NCBI GenBank assembly: GCA_015489295.1
Contig: WGAB01000163.1
Location: forward strand, 1-8,757
Direction: 5' to 3'
From: Caldifarciminota bacterium
GTDB lineage: Bacteria; WOR-3; Hydrothermia; WGAB01
DNA: 8,757 bases
The position numbers and the translations under genes were made by a program. Below the pieces are notes generated by a model, which saw only the letters and a list, made by a program, of their open reading frames with translations, was not told the DNA's origin and did not search any database. Positions 1 through 6,318 of the stretch are shown here, piece by piece; position 1 is the first letter of the stretch, and each line of letters begins with the position of its first letter.

Positions 1-1
1 A

Positions 2-478
2 CAGGAAGGTGATGCTTTAGCCTTAGAGATTTTATTAAAAACCATAGAGAAAATCAATAAGAAAATGCTCGAGGACAACTTTATGCTCACAACATCGATT
101 GCTTACGGGTATTTTAGATATCAAGATCGTATAGAATTTGAGGGAATAGAGAAGAATCCAGTTTTTGGAGATGCATACCTTTCTGCTTTCTTTGACAACG
201 AGAATGGAAAGCCGAAAATCCGACCCGGACAGTGTCGCATCGTAAAGAAAGGTTTGCCGCAGATAGTAGTTTCGAAAATTAGAGATGGGAGGGGCAACAT
301 CTTTCCAAGAGTGAGAAAAAAAGAGCGCGATAAAGACCATTTTTATTTCTATTGGATGATAGATAAGCCTCAACAGGCAGAGATCATTGAAAAGGGCTAC
401 AAAGAAAATTGCAAGTCTAAGAATTGCAATTATAGCGCTATTTTGAATATCCTCAAAGGGAGTTGGAATGAGCTTTAG
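2..478 (+). CDS. Partial AT-rich gene: possible C-terminal half of a class III nucleotide cyclase-like protein (5' end outside the window)
   Basis: The reading frame is open from base 2 through the ATG codons at 65 and 86 to the TAG at 476-478, so the true start lies to the left of the window and 158 codons are visible. Seen: a helix-like stretch (ALEILLKTIEKINKKMLEDN), then a strand SIAYG, then KNPVFGDAYLSAF, then DNENGKPKI and RIVKK. Family knowledge: many class III adenylate/guanylate cyclase-like domains have this order in their second half (helix, strand ending in G, then a G-x-A-x-x-x-A helix ending in an acidic residue). Here the Asn and Arg of canonical cyclases (VNxAxR) are not evident, and the metal-binding Asp residues would lie in the missing N-terminal half, so activity cannot be judged. 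The last ~70 residues are basic, with a Cys pair in CKSKNCNYS. Base composition and codon choice (many AAA, GAA, ATT, TTT) differ sharply from all other genes here, suggesting horizontal transfer. The coding call is firm; the cyclase assignment is tentative, and an uncharacterised family is the alternative. Confidence 0.7.
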   Translation, partial: QEGDALALEILLKTIEKINKKMLEDNFMLTTSIAYGYFRYQDRIEFEGIEKNPVFGDAYLSAFFDNENGKPKIRPGQCRIVKKGLPQIVVSKIRDGRGNIFPRVRKKERDKDHFYFYWMIDKPQQAEIIEKGYKENCKSKNCNYSAILNILKGSWNEL

Positions 479-3400
479 GAGAAGCTGAGGGGAGCGCCCT
501 CGCGCAGGCGCTGCACCAGGTGCTGGAGTTCCCGGGAGGGGGAAACCCCGAAGTCGCGTTCCAGAAGGGTTCTCAACTTTTCATAGTGGCGCAGGGCACC
601 GCTGCGGTGCCCCTGCTGCCAGAGGCTCAGGATCATGAGCCGGTGTCCGGCTTCGTCGTAGGGATCGTCGCTGATCAGCCGGTAGGCGTGTTCGTAGGCC
701 AGGCGCGGGGCCAAACGCTGGAGCGCCAGGAGACCCAGGCGCAGGCGGGCCTCCCGATGGAGCCGGGCCAGATGCTGCCGATAGAAATCCAGGTCTGGAT
801 GGTCCATGCCCGGCAGGAAGGGGCCCTGGTACAGCTGCACGGCCTGCTCCAGGTGGTCTTCGGCCTCCACTGGATCGCCCGCGGCCAGGCCCTTCCGAAC
901 CCCCTGCTCAAAGGCCCAGGCGTCCACCTCCACAAGGAGAGGGTTCAGGCGCAGGCGGCCCTCATGGGTTTCCACGAGGGCGGGCAGGGTGCGTTTCCGC
1001 AGGTGGCTGAGCACGATGTCCAGGGGGTTGGTGCTGGTGGCCTCGGGCCAGAGCCGAACCAGAATCTCCTGGCGGGCCAGGCCCTGAGAGGCTCCGCGGG
1101 CCACGAGTAAGCCCAGGAGGAGCCAGGCCCGGCGGTACCGGAAGTCCCGTTCCTGAAGGGGCTGCGACCAGCCGGGGAGCCGGAGCTCGGCGGTGCCCAG
1201 GGTGGTCAGCCGGCCCCGCTCGCCCCCTTTGAGGGCCTGGAGCATGAGGCTCCTGGGATCCTCGTACCAGCCCAGGGCTCCGGTTTCCAGGGCCAAAGCA
1301 CGCCACTTCTCCCGGTACCGTTCCTCGCCGGTCAGAAGCGCCAGCGATCGGTAGGTCCAGAGCAGGCCCATTCGGTGTTCATGGGTTTCCAGCAGCTGGA
1401 TGCACCGTCGCCAGGCCTGCCGGGCCTTCCGGCGGTGCCCTTCGTGCCATTCCAGAAATCCCTCCAGGCGGTAAAAGGCCGCCCGGTCGACGACCATGGA
1501 ATCGCGCAGGCGGCGCCGGAGGGCCTCCAGCCGGTTCCGGGCCTCGTCGTACCGCTGTTCCAACCAGCGGAGATAAGCCACCTCCAGGTCGGTGGCAAAG
1601 GCGTCCGCCTCCGGCCGGGCGCAGGTGGCCACCTTGATCTGGGTGAGCCGCTGCACCTGTTCCCGATAGGCCTCCAGGTTGGGCAATTCGCGATAGTGGC
1701 TGGCCGCCACCATCGTGATGGAGTACAGCATGGAATCAATGGGGTACCGTTCGTTCTGGCGCAGCAGGTACTGGAAATAGCGTTCAAACTCCTGGTGGTT
1801 CCCCTCGGCCGACAGGAGCCAGAGCCAGAGGTATTGCCAGCCCAGCAGGTTGATGCGGAAATCCTCGCCTCCCTGCCGGGCGATGTCCTCCAGGGTGACC
1901 CGGGCCTCGCGCAGGCGGCCGGCGTCAATGGCCACCGACTGCAGGAAAAGCCGGGTGGAAAGGGAGATCTCCTCTTCAGGGAACCGTTGCCGGTACCAGG
2001 ATTCCAGTTCCCAGGCCTTCAGGGTTTCCTGGGAGCACATGCGGAGGGTGATGGCGTTTTCCAGAGCGCGTTGACGGAACTCGGGGAACGCCGTGGTTTC
2101 GATGAATTGCCGGAGTTCCCGGTAGATGGGCTCGCGGTGCTTGCGGAAGTACAGGCGGTAGAGCAGCCGATAGAGGCGGGCGAAATCCCGTTCGAGGGGG
2201 GATTGGGCCAGGCGCTCGATGGTCTGTACGGCCCGTCGGGCCTTCCGTTCGTCCCAGATCATCACCCAGCGGCCGAACAGGGTGGCGTGGATGCGCAGGA
2301 TATGGCGGGGAGAAAGGGGTTCCAGCGCCTTGGCCAGCCGGGCGATTTCCGGGTGTTCGGGGTCGTGGAGGCACAGCAGGGTGGCGTACTCCCAGCCCAC
2401 CTGTACCTTGAGGTCCGGAGGGGTGTCGGCTGGCAGATGGTACCAGAGCCAGTGGAGCAGGTCGGCGGCGCTCCGGCGGTCGGCCTGGCGGACGAGCGCG
2501 CGCCCCTGGTCCAGCCAGAAGGTTACCTCCTCGGGTGTTTCCGGTGCCAGGTTTTCGGGAGGAGGCAGGAGGACCTGGTGCCAGGGCAGGCTCCGGAGCC
2601 CTTCGGAGGCCAGAATGGCGGGCAGGAGGGTGCGCAGGATCCGGGCGCGGGTTTCCGGCGGGGCCAGGAGATGGCGCAGATGGGGCACGACGGTGGGCGG
2701 CGGAGGATGGAGCCGGTGGGCATCCCGGGTTAAGAGGCCCAGGTGCTCTGCGGAGGTCAGGGCGGCTTCCAGGGATCGGGGAGCCAGGGCCTGAACGAAC
2801 ACCAGGGGCACCGGGGTGTTCAGCAGGCTCATGAGAGCCAGGATGTCACGGCTTTCCGGGGCCAGCGGCCGGACCTGCTCCTCCAGCCGGGCCCGCAGGT
2901 GTTCATGGAGCCAGGAGGCGGCCGGCGGATGGGAACCCTGGCGCAGGGCCAGGTGCAGAAGCAGGGGGAAGCCGCCGGTGGCCTCGTGCCAGCGCCGGAG
3001 TTCCTGCTCCGACACCTCCAGCCCCTGGTGCTGCAGGAACCGGGCGGTTTCCTGGAGGGAGAAGGGGGGCAGGGTGATCTGCTCCTGGCTCCAGGTTCTC
3101 CAGGAGGGGTCCTGGGAGACCACCAGAGCCAGCCCCGGGGCCTGGGTCATTTGCTGGAGCAACAGGCGGAGATCGTCCTGTTGCTCCAGGGGGGCCATGT
3201 CGTCCAAGAGAAGCAGCAGAGGGCGGACCTTTGAGAGGCCCTGCAGGCAGGGATAGAGGGGCAAAGAGCCCGTAGGCTGTTCGCCGGCGGGGAGTTCTAC
3301 GGGCACATAGGGCTGCAGGAAGGGGAACCGATGGAGGATCTGCTCCAGCTCGTCGGCGGGGCAGTAGCGGGGCAGGTGGAGCAGTTGTTCGGGGTAGAGT

Positions 3401-3621
3401 TCGCCGAGCTGCTGGAACAGGGTTTGGGCATCCAGGACATGGCGGAGGTACAGGGCGAAGGTGCGGTGGCGGAACCGGCGTTGCACCTCCAGGAGGAACC
3501 GGGTTTTGCCCACGCCCGGGGCGCCGGCAACCAGGGCGAAGAGGAATCCCTCCCTGCGGGTGCGCCGCAGGAGCTCCCGCACCGTGCCCAGGGCTTCGGC
3601 TCGTCCTACAAAGGACTTCAT
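475..3621 (-). CDS. STAND/AAA ATPase regulator with helical repeats and C-terminal winged helix-BTAD (SARP-like) domain
   Basis: A 1048-residue cytoplasmic regulator. It begins with FVGR, typical of the N-terminus of NTPase regulators, then Walker A GAPGVGKT (residues 33-40) and Walker B LLLLLDD (135-141); LALVVSQDP (about 164-172) fits a sensor-like strand. Residues ~380-790 are Leu/Arg/Ala-rich helical repeats, probably TPR-like (for example the repeated tryptophan- and arginine-rich helices around EWHEGHRRKARQAWRRC). Residues ~805-890 form an OmpR-type winged helix (LTTLGTAELRL, RRAWLLLGLLV, EILVRLWPE, LSHLRKRTL). Residues ~895-1040 match a bacterial transcriptional activation domain (VDAWAFEQ, LYQGPFLPGM, YEHAYRLISDDPYDEAGHR, ERDFGVSPSRELQ). 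Classical SARP regulators carry winged helix-BTAD at the N-terminus; here it is last, where MalT/LAL proteins carry LuxR-type helices. The likely role is ATP- and ligand-gated transcription activation; the ligand is unknown. I chose this start because of the promoter 15 nt upstream and the adjacent FVGR motif. No Shine-Dalgarno is visible. The stop overlaps the convergent gene by 4 bp. Confidence 0.93.
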   Translation of the reverse strand: MKSFVGRAEALGTVRELLRRTRREGFLFALVAGAPGVGKTRFLLEVQRRFRHRTFALYLRHVLDAQTLFQQLGELYPEQLLHLPRYCPADELEQILHRFPFLQPYVPVELPAGEQPTGSLPLYPCLQGLSKVRPLLLLLDDMAPLEQQDDLRLLLQQMTQAPGLALVVSQDPSWRTWSQEQITLPPFSLQETARFLQHQGLEVSEQELRRWHEATGGFPLLLHLALRQGSHPPAASWLHEHLRARLEEQVRPLAPESRDILALMSLLNTPVPLVFVQALAPRSLEAALTSAEHLGLLTRDAHRLHPPPPTVVPHLRHLLAPPETRARILRTLLPAILASEGLRSLPWHQVLLPPPENLAPETPEEVTFWLDQGRALVRQADRRSAADLLHWLWYHLPADTPPDLKVQVGWEYATLLCLHDPEHPEIARLAKALEPLSPRHILRIHATLFGRWVMIWDERKARRAVQTIERLAQSPLERDFARLYRLLYRLYFRKHREPIYRELRQFIETTAFPEFRQRALENAITLRMCSQETLKAWELESWYRQRFPEEEISLSTRLFLQSVAIDAGRLREARVTLEDIARQGGEDFRINLLGWQYLWLWLLSAEGNHQEFERYFQYLLRQNERYPIDSMLYSITMVAASHYRELPNLEAYREQVQRLTQIKVATCARPEADAFATDLEVAYLRWLEQRYDEARNRLEALRRRLRDSMVVDRAAFYRLEGFLEWHEGHRRKARQAWRRCIQLLETHEHRMGLLWTYRSLALLTGEERYREKWRALALETGALGWYEDPRSLMLQALKGGERGRLTTLGTAELRLPGWSQPLQERDFRYRRAWLLLGLLVARGASQGLARQEILVRLWPEATSTNPLDIVLSHLRKRTLPALVETHEGRLRLNPLLVEVDAWAFEQGVRKGLAAGDPVEAEDHLEQAVQLYQGPFLPGMDHPDLDFYRQHLARLHREARLRLGLLALQRLAPRLAYEHAYRLISDDPYDEAGHRLMILSLWQQGHRSGALRHYEKLRTLLERDFGVSPSRELQHLVQRLREGAPLSFS

Positions 3622-3636
3622 AGGACCGTCGGAGGC

Positions 3637-3665
3637 ATTATACCAAGCAAACCCAATCCGGTCAA
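3637..3665 (-). promoter_or_regulatory. Near-consensus sigma-70-type promoter for the SARP-like regulator
   Basis: On the minus strand a -35 box TTGACC (3660-3665) and a perfect -10 box TATAAT (3637-3642) are separated by exactly 17 bases. The -10 box ends 15 nt before the ATG of the regulator gene, so the predicted transcript would have a 5' leader of only about 8 nt with no recognisable Shine-Dalgarno. The position, in the only gap between the acyl-CoA synthetase and the regulator, indicates that the regulator is transcribed separately. Confidence 0.8.
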
Positions 3666-3675
3666 CTTAGCTTAG
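3666..3675 (-). repeat. Tandem CTAAG pentamer abutting the -35 box
   Basis: On the minus strand CTAAGCTAAG lies immediately upstream of TTGACC. Short direct repeats overlapping or next to the -35 are known binding sites for SARP-family regulators, so this could be an operator, perhaps for autoregulation by the gene's own product. It is only 10 bases long and could be chance; the repeat is seen, the function is inferred. Confidence 0.25.
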
Positions 3676-3721
3676 AGACGCCGGTATACAACCTTTCGGC
3701 CGGGAACGCAGGGCCCGGAGA

Positions 3722-5491
3722 TCAGGCCGGGTTCCCGCCCTTGTTGCCGTTGAGTTCCTGTACCGGGGCCTGGAACAGGTAGCGCTTGATCTTGCGGGTG
3801 GTGGTCTTGGGGAACTCTTCCTCGCGGATGGCAAAGCGGCGGGGGCGCTTGTAGGGGGCCAGGTCCTGCGACAGCCGCTTGATTTCCCTGGCGATCAGGT
3901 CGTAGATGGCCTGGTCGGTAAGGGTGATCTGGTGTTCCCGGGCGTACTGGTCCAGGGCTTCAAAGTCGGGCACCACGATGGCCTGGAGCTCCTCGTCGCC
4001 GGTCTGGGGATGCCGGCCCATGAGCACGAGGATTTCGGCAATGAAGGGCGACTGGGCCAGGTGTTCTTCAATCTCCTCGGGGTAGATGTTTTTGCCGCCC
4101 CGGGTAACGATCACCGACTTCTTCCGGCCGGTGATGTAGAGGTACCCTTCGTCGTCGATGTACCCCAGGTCGCCGGTGAGGAACCAGCCGTCGGGCCGCA
4201 GGACCTCGGCGGTGGCCTCGGGGTTCTTGTAGTAGCCCTTCATCACGTTCGGTCCGCGGGCCGCGATCTCGCCGATGCCCTCGTCGTTGGGATCCATGAT
4301 GGTGATCTCCACGCCGGGGATGGGCAGGCCCACGGACTCGTTTTTGGGGCAGCAGGGCGGGTTCACGGTGAGCACCGGTGCGGTTTCCGAAAGGCCGTAG
4401 CCCTGGAGCACGGGGAACCCGAGTTCCTCCAGGCCCCGGGACACCCAGCGGGGCAGGGCGGCACCGCCGGACACAATGTAGCGGATCCGGTCGAACCCCA
4501 GGCGGGCGTGGATGGACTTAAAGAGGCTCCGGGAGGCCTTGCCCCGGGTAAGGGGGTTCAGCACGCGGGCGGTGCCCTTGAGCAGGCCGAACAGGGCGCG
4601 TTTGGTCACCGGGGACTTCTGAACCTGTTTCAGGATGCCCAGGTAGATTTTTTCCAAAAGCAGGGGCACGGTGAGGAACATGGTGGGCCGTACGGCGGTC
4701 ATGTCCTCCCGGAGTTCCCGGGATCGGAGCGACCGGGCGTACACCACCTCGGCGCCGGAATACACCGGAAACAGGAAGCCCGCGGTGGCCTCGAACACGT
4801 GGTGGATGGGCAGCACGGAGAAGAACACATCACCCGGACCGATGTCGTAGATCTGGTAAATGGCGTCGACGTTGGAGGCAATGTTCTGATGGGTGAGCAT
4901 TACGCCCTTGGAGGAACCGGTGGTGCCGGAGGTGTAGAGGATGACGGCCAGGTCGTCCAGGTCGAATTCGTGGCGGGGCAGCGGAGTTCGGTCGGGGTCC
5001 CGGCCCAGCGAGAGGACGTCGGGCACCTCTTCGTGGCGGTCCATGGAGATGACGAAGGCCAGGGTGGGCACGTCCTCGCGGAAGTCCAGGACGTCCTCCA
5101 GCATACGGCCGGATACCAGGATGCCCTTGCTTTCGGAGTGGTTCAGGATGTGTTTCCATTCGTGGGGGGTGGCGCGGGCGTCCAGGGGCACGACGGTGGC
5201 GCCAGCCCAGGTGACGGCAAAGTAGGAGATGCCCCATTCGGGCCGGTTCTCGCCGAGCACGGCCACCCGGTCGCCGGGCTGCACCCCCTGCTCCCGGAGG
5301 TACGCGGCGATCCGGGGCACCAGTTCTCCCAGGTCCCGATAGGTGTACTGACGCCAGCTGCGGCCATCGGGGTTGCGCATACGGAAGGCCACCCGGTCGC
5401 CGTACTCCTGTACCGAGCGCTCCAGGAGTTCGGGCAGGGGGAACCAGCCCCGGCCCGGCCGTACCGTGGGAATGGATTTCTTTTCCGCCAT
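3722..5491 (-). CDS. Long-chain fatty acid--CoA ligase (AMP-forming acyl-CoA synthetase)
   Basis: A 589-residue member of the ANL superfamily, closest in motif pattern to long-chain acyl-CoA synthetases (FadD/FAA1 type). It would activate fatty acids to acyl-AMP and then acyl-CoA, for degradation or for lipid synthesis and remodelling. Seen: P-loop-like YTSGTTGSSKG (residues 186-196), LPIHHVFE (about 227-234), GYGLSETAP (364-372), TGDLG (439-443), GRKK (455-458) followed by GGKNIYPEEIE, and the C-terminal PKTTTRKIKR with the probable catalytic lysine at 567. In that last motif Arg occupies the place of the usual Gly before the lysine. No signal peptide or membrane helix is apparent. A GTG at 5497 would extend the protein by two residues, but it falls inside the Shine-Dalgarno AAGGAG (5497-5502). 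The ATG at 5491 has ideal 5-nt spacing and is preferred. It is the last gene of the parA-led unit, 2 nt after the cyclophilin stop. Length is normal for the family; exact chain-length specificity cannot be read. Confidence 0.95.
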   Translation of the reverse strand: MAEKKSIPTVRPGRGWFPLPELLERSVQEYGDRVAFRMRNPDGRSWRQYTYRDLGELVPRIAAYLREQGVQPGDRVAVLGENRPEWGISYFAVTWAGATVVPLDARATPHEWKHILNHSESKGILVSGRMLEDVLDFREDVPTLAFVISMDRHEEVPDVLSLGRDPDRTPLPRHEFDLDDLAVILYTSGTTGSSKGVMLTHQNIASNVDAIYQIYDIGPGDVFFSVLPIHHVFEATAGFLFPVYSGAEVVYARSLRSRELREDMTAVRPTMFLTVPLLLEKIYLGILKQVQKSPVTKRALFGLLKGTARVLNPLTRGKASRSLFKSIHARLGFDRIRYIVSGGAALPRWVSRGLEELGFPVLQGYGLSETAPVLTVNPPCCPKNESVGLPIPGVEITIMDPNDEGIGEIAARGPNVMKGYYKNPEATAEVLRPDGWFLTGDLGYIDDEGYLYITGRKKSVIVTRGGKNIYPEEIEEHLAQSPFIAEILVLMGRHPQTGDEELQAIVVPDFEALDQYAREHQITLTDQAIYDLIAREIKRLSQDLAPYKRPRRFAIREEEFPKTTTRKIKRYLFQAPVQELNGNKGGNPA

Positions 5492-5493
5492 GC

Positions 5494-6114
5494 TCACTCC
5501 TTGGTTTTCAGGGAGGTCTGCTGGATCCCCTGGATGTCGATCCGCAGGATCTTGTCGCCCTGGCGGAGCTGTTTGACCACGTCCATGCCCTCGATCACGC
5601 GGCCGAACACGGTGTAGTTGCCGTCCAGGTGGGGGGTGGGCCGGAGGGTAATGTAGAACTGGCAGGAGCCGGAATTGGGGTCGCGGGCGCGGGCCATGCC
5701 CAGGGCGCCCTCCACGTGTTTCTTATCGGAGACCTCCAGGGGAATGGTGTAGCCGGCGTTGCCGCGGCCGGTGCCCGTGGGGTCACCGCCCTGGATCACG
5801 AAGTTGGGCACGTAGCGATGGAACGTGAGGCCGTCGTAAAAGCCCAGAAGCGACAGGCGCACGAAGTTCTGCACGGTAACCGGGGCATCCTTGGGATAAA
5901 GCAGGGCCTTGATGGTGCCCTTGGTGGTCTGGATGACGGCCACCACGGAATCCGAAAGGGGCACCTGAACCTCCTGGTATCGGGTGGCCACCTGAACCCG
6001 CTCCTCGGCCGTGGATTCGGGCCCGAGCAGCCGCTGGATTTCCAGGGCCTGCAGGGTGCCCACCAGGAGCAGGGCCAAGAGAATCACCATCCTTGGGGTT
6101 CGAAAATGTACCAT
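5494..6114 (-). CDS. Secreted cyclophilin-type peptidyl-prolyl cis-trans isomerase
   Basis: A 206-residue protein. Residues 1-8 carry two arginines and residues 9-22 form a hydrophobic core ([14 protein letters not shown]), consistent with a signal peptide cleaved near LQA; there is no lipobox cysteine. After a ~35-residue linker comes a complete cyclophilin domain (about 57-196): [14 protein letters not shown] (98-111) contains the catalytic Arg100 and the pocket residues Phe105 and Gln108; [22 protein letters not shown] (two segments, 136-157) and [19 protein letters not shown] (162-180) complete the active-site signature. It would catalyse proline isomerisation during protein folding in the periplasm or at the envelope. 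The start at 6114 is supported by GAGGAGG 9 nt upstream. It follows the RHH gene by 23 nt (6119-6141 plus the ribosome binding site region) and precedes the acyl-CoA synthetase by 2 nt, so it is almost certainly co-transcribed. Nothing suggests inactivation. Confidence 0.95.
   Translation of the reverse strand: MVHFRTPRMVILLALLLVGTLQALEIQRLLGPESTAEERVQVATRYQEVQVPLSDSVVAVIQTTKGTIKALLYPKDAPVTVQNFVRLSLLGFYDGLTFHRYVPNFVIQGGDPTGTGRGNAGYTIPLEVSDKKHVEGALGMARARDPNSGSCQFYITLRPTPHLDGNYTVFGRVIEGMDVVKQLRQGDKILRIDIQGIQQTSLKTKE
5497..5502 (-). promoter_or_regulatory. Shine-Dalgarno AAGGAG deciding the acyl-CoA synthetase start
   Basis: AAGGAG on the minus strand ends 5 nt before the ATG at 5491. It lies just inside the end of the cyclophilin coding region, with that gene's TGA (5494-5496) between it and the ATG. 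It argues against the GTG at 5497, whose first base is part of the ribosome binding site, and suggests translational coupling. Confidence 0.8.
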
Positions 6115-6123
6115 GGTTCAGAA

Positions 6124-6130
6124 CCTCCTC
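6124..6130 (-). promoter_or_regulatory. Ribosome binding site of the cyclophilin gene
   Basis: GAGGAGG on the minus strand lies 9 nt before the ATG at 6114, in the 27-nt gap after the RHH stop. It supports this ATG over the second Met codon eight codons downstream. Confidence 0.75.
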
Positions 6131-6141
6131 TGTTTTCCGGG

Positions 6142-6318
6142 TCAGGGGGTGCCGAGCCCGAGTTTCTCGCGGACCAGTTCTTCGATTACCTGCGACACGT
6201 TCTTGTCCTGGTCCACGGCGTACTTTTTGAGGGCTCGGGCCACCTCCGGCGGCAGGTACACCGAGAGTTTTTTCTTTTTCTGGACCTTGCTCAGGCGGTC
6301 CAGGTAGCTTTCCCTCAT
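6142..6318 (-). CDS. Small ribbon-helix-helix DNA-binding protein, probable ParA partner
   Basis: A 58-residue gene that is easily missed. Seen: a basic N-terminal tail (MRESYLDRLSKVQKKKK, residues 1-17), a beta strand LSVYLPPE (18-25), helix VARALKKYAVDQD (26-38), then NVSQVIEELVREKLG (40-54). This is the classic ribbon-helix-helix pattern of CopG/Arc/ParG/Omega-type proteins, which dimerise through the strand and insert it into the DNA major groove. Its ATG overlaps the stop of parA by ATGA (6315-6318), and AAGGAG lies 8 nt upstream, so translation is probably coupled to parA. Family knowledge: in type Ib and related partition systems an RHH protein replaces ParB, binds the centromere, and uses its flexible N-terminal tail to stimulate the ParA ATPase; the basic tail here fits. 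Alternatives are an antitoxin-like repressor or a simple autoregulator of the unit. No toxin gene is adjacent, and the partition partner role is favoured by inference. Confidence 0.9.
   Translation of the reverse strand: MRESYLDRLSKVQKKKKLSVYLPPEVARALKKYAVDQDKNVSQVIEELVREKLGLGTP

Noticed and set aside
35..373. Minus-strand open frame of 112 codons opposite the AT-rich gene
   Set aside because: The plus-strand frame is longer, extends to the window edge and has a coherent strand/helix pattern; the opposite frame shows no recognisable features.
1375..2733. Long plus-strand open frame (452 codons) opposite the regulator, and similar ones at 3932-5617, 5629-6624 and 6372-7760
   Set aside because: They are antisense to genes with clear family motifs, their translations show no domain pattern and are rich in Gly, Val, His and Gln as expected for the reverse complement of GC-rich codons.
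3700..3718. CCGGG/CCCGG hairpin after the acyl-CoA synthetase as a terminator
   Set aside because: Only a 5-bp stem with a 9-nt loop and no U-tract; too weak to call, although a terminator is expected somewhere in this gap.
5492..5497. GTG start for the acyl-CoA synthetase at 5497
   Set aside because: The GTG lies inside the AAGGAG ribosome binding site; the ATG at 5491 has correct spacing.
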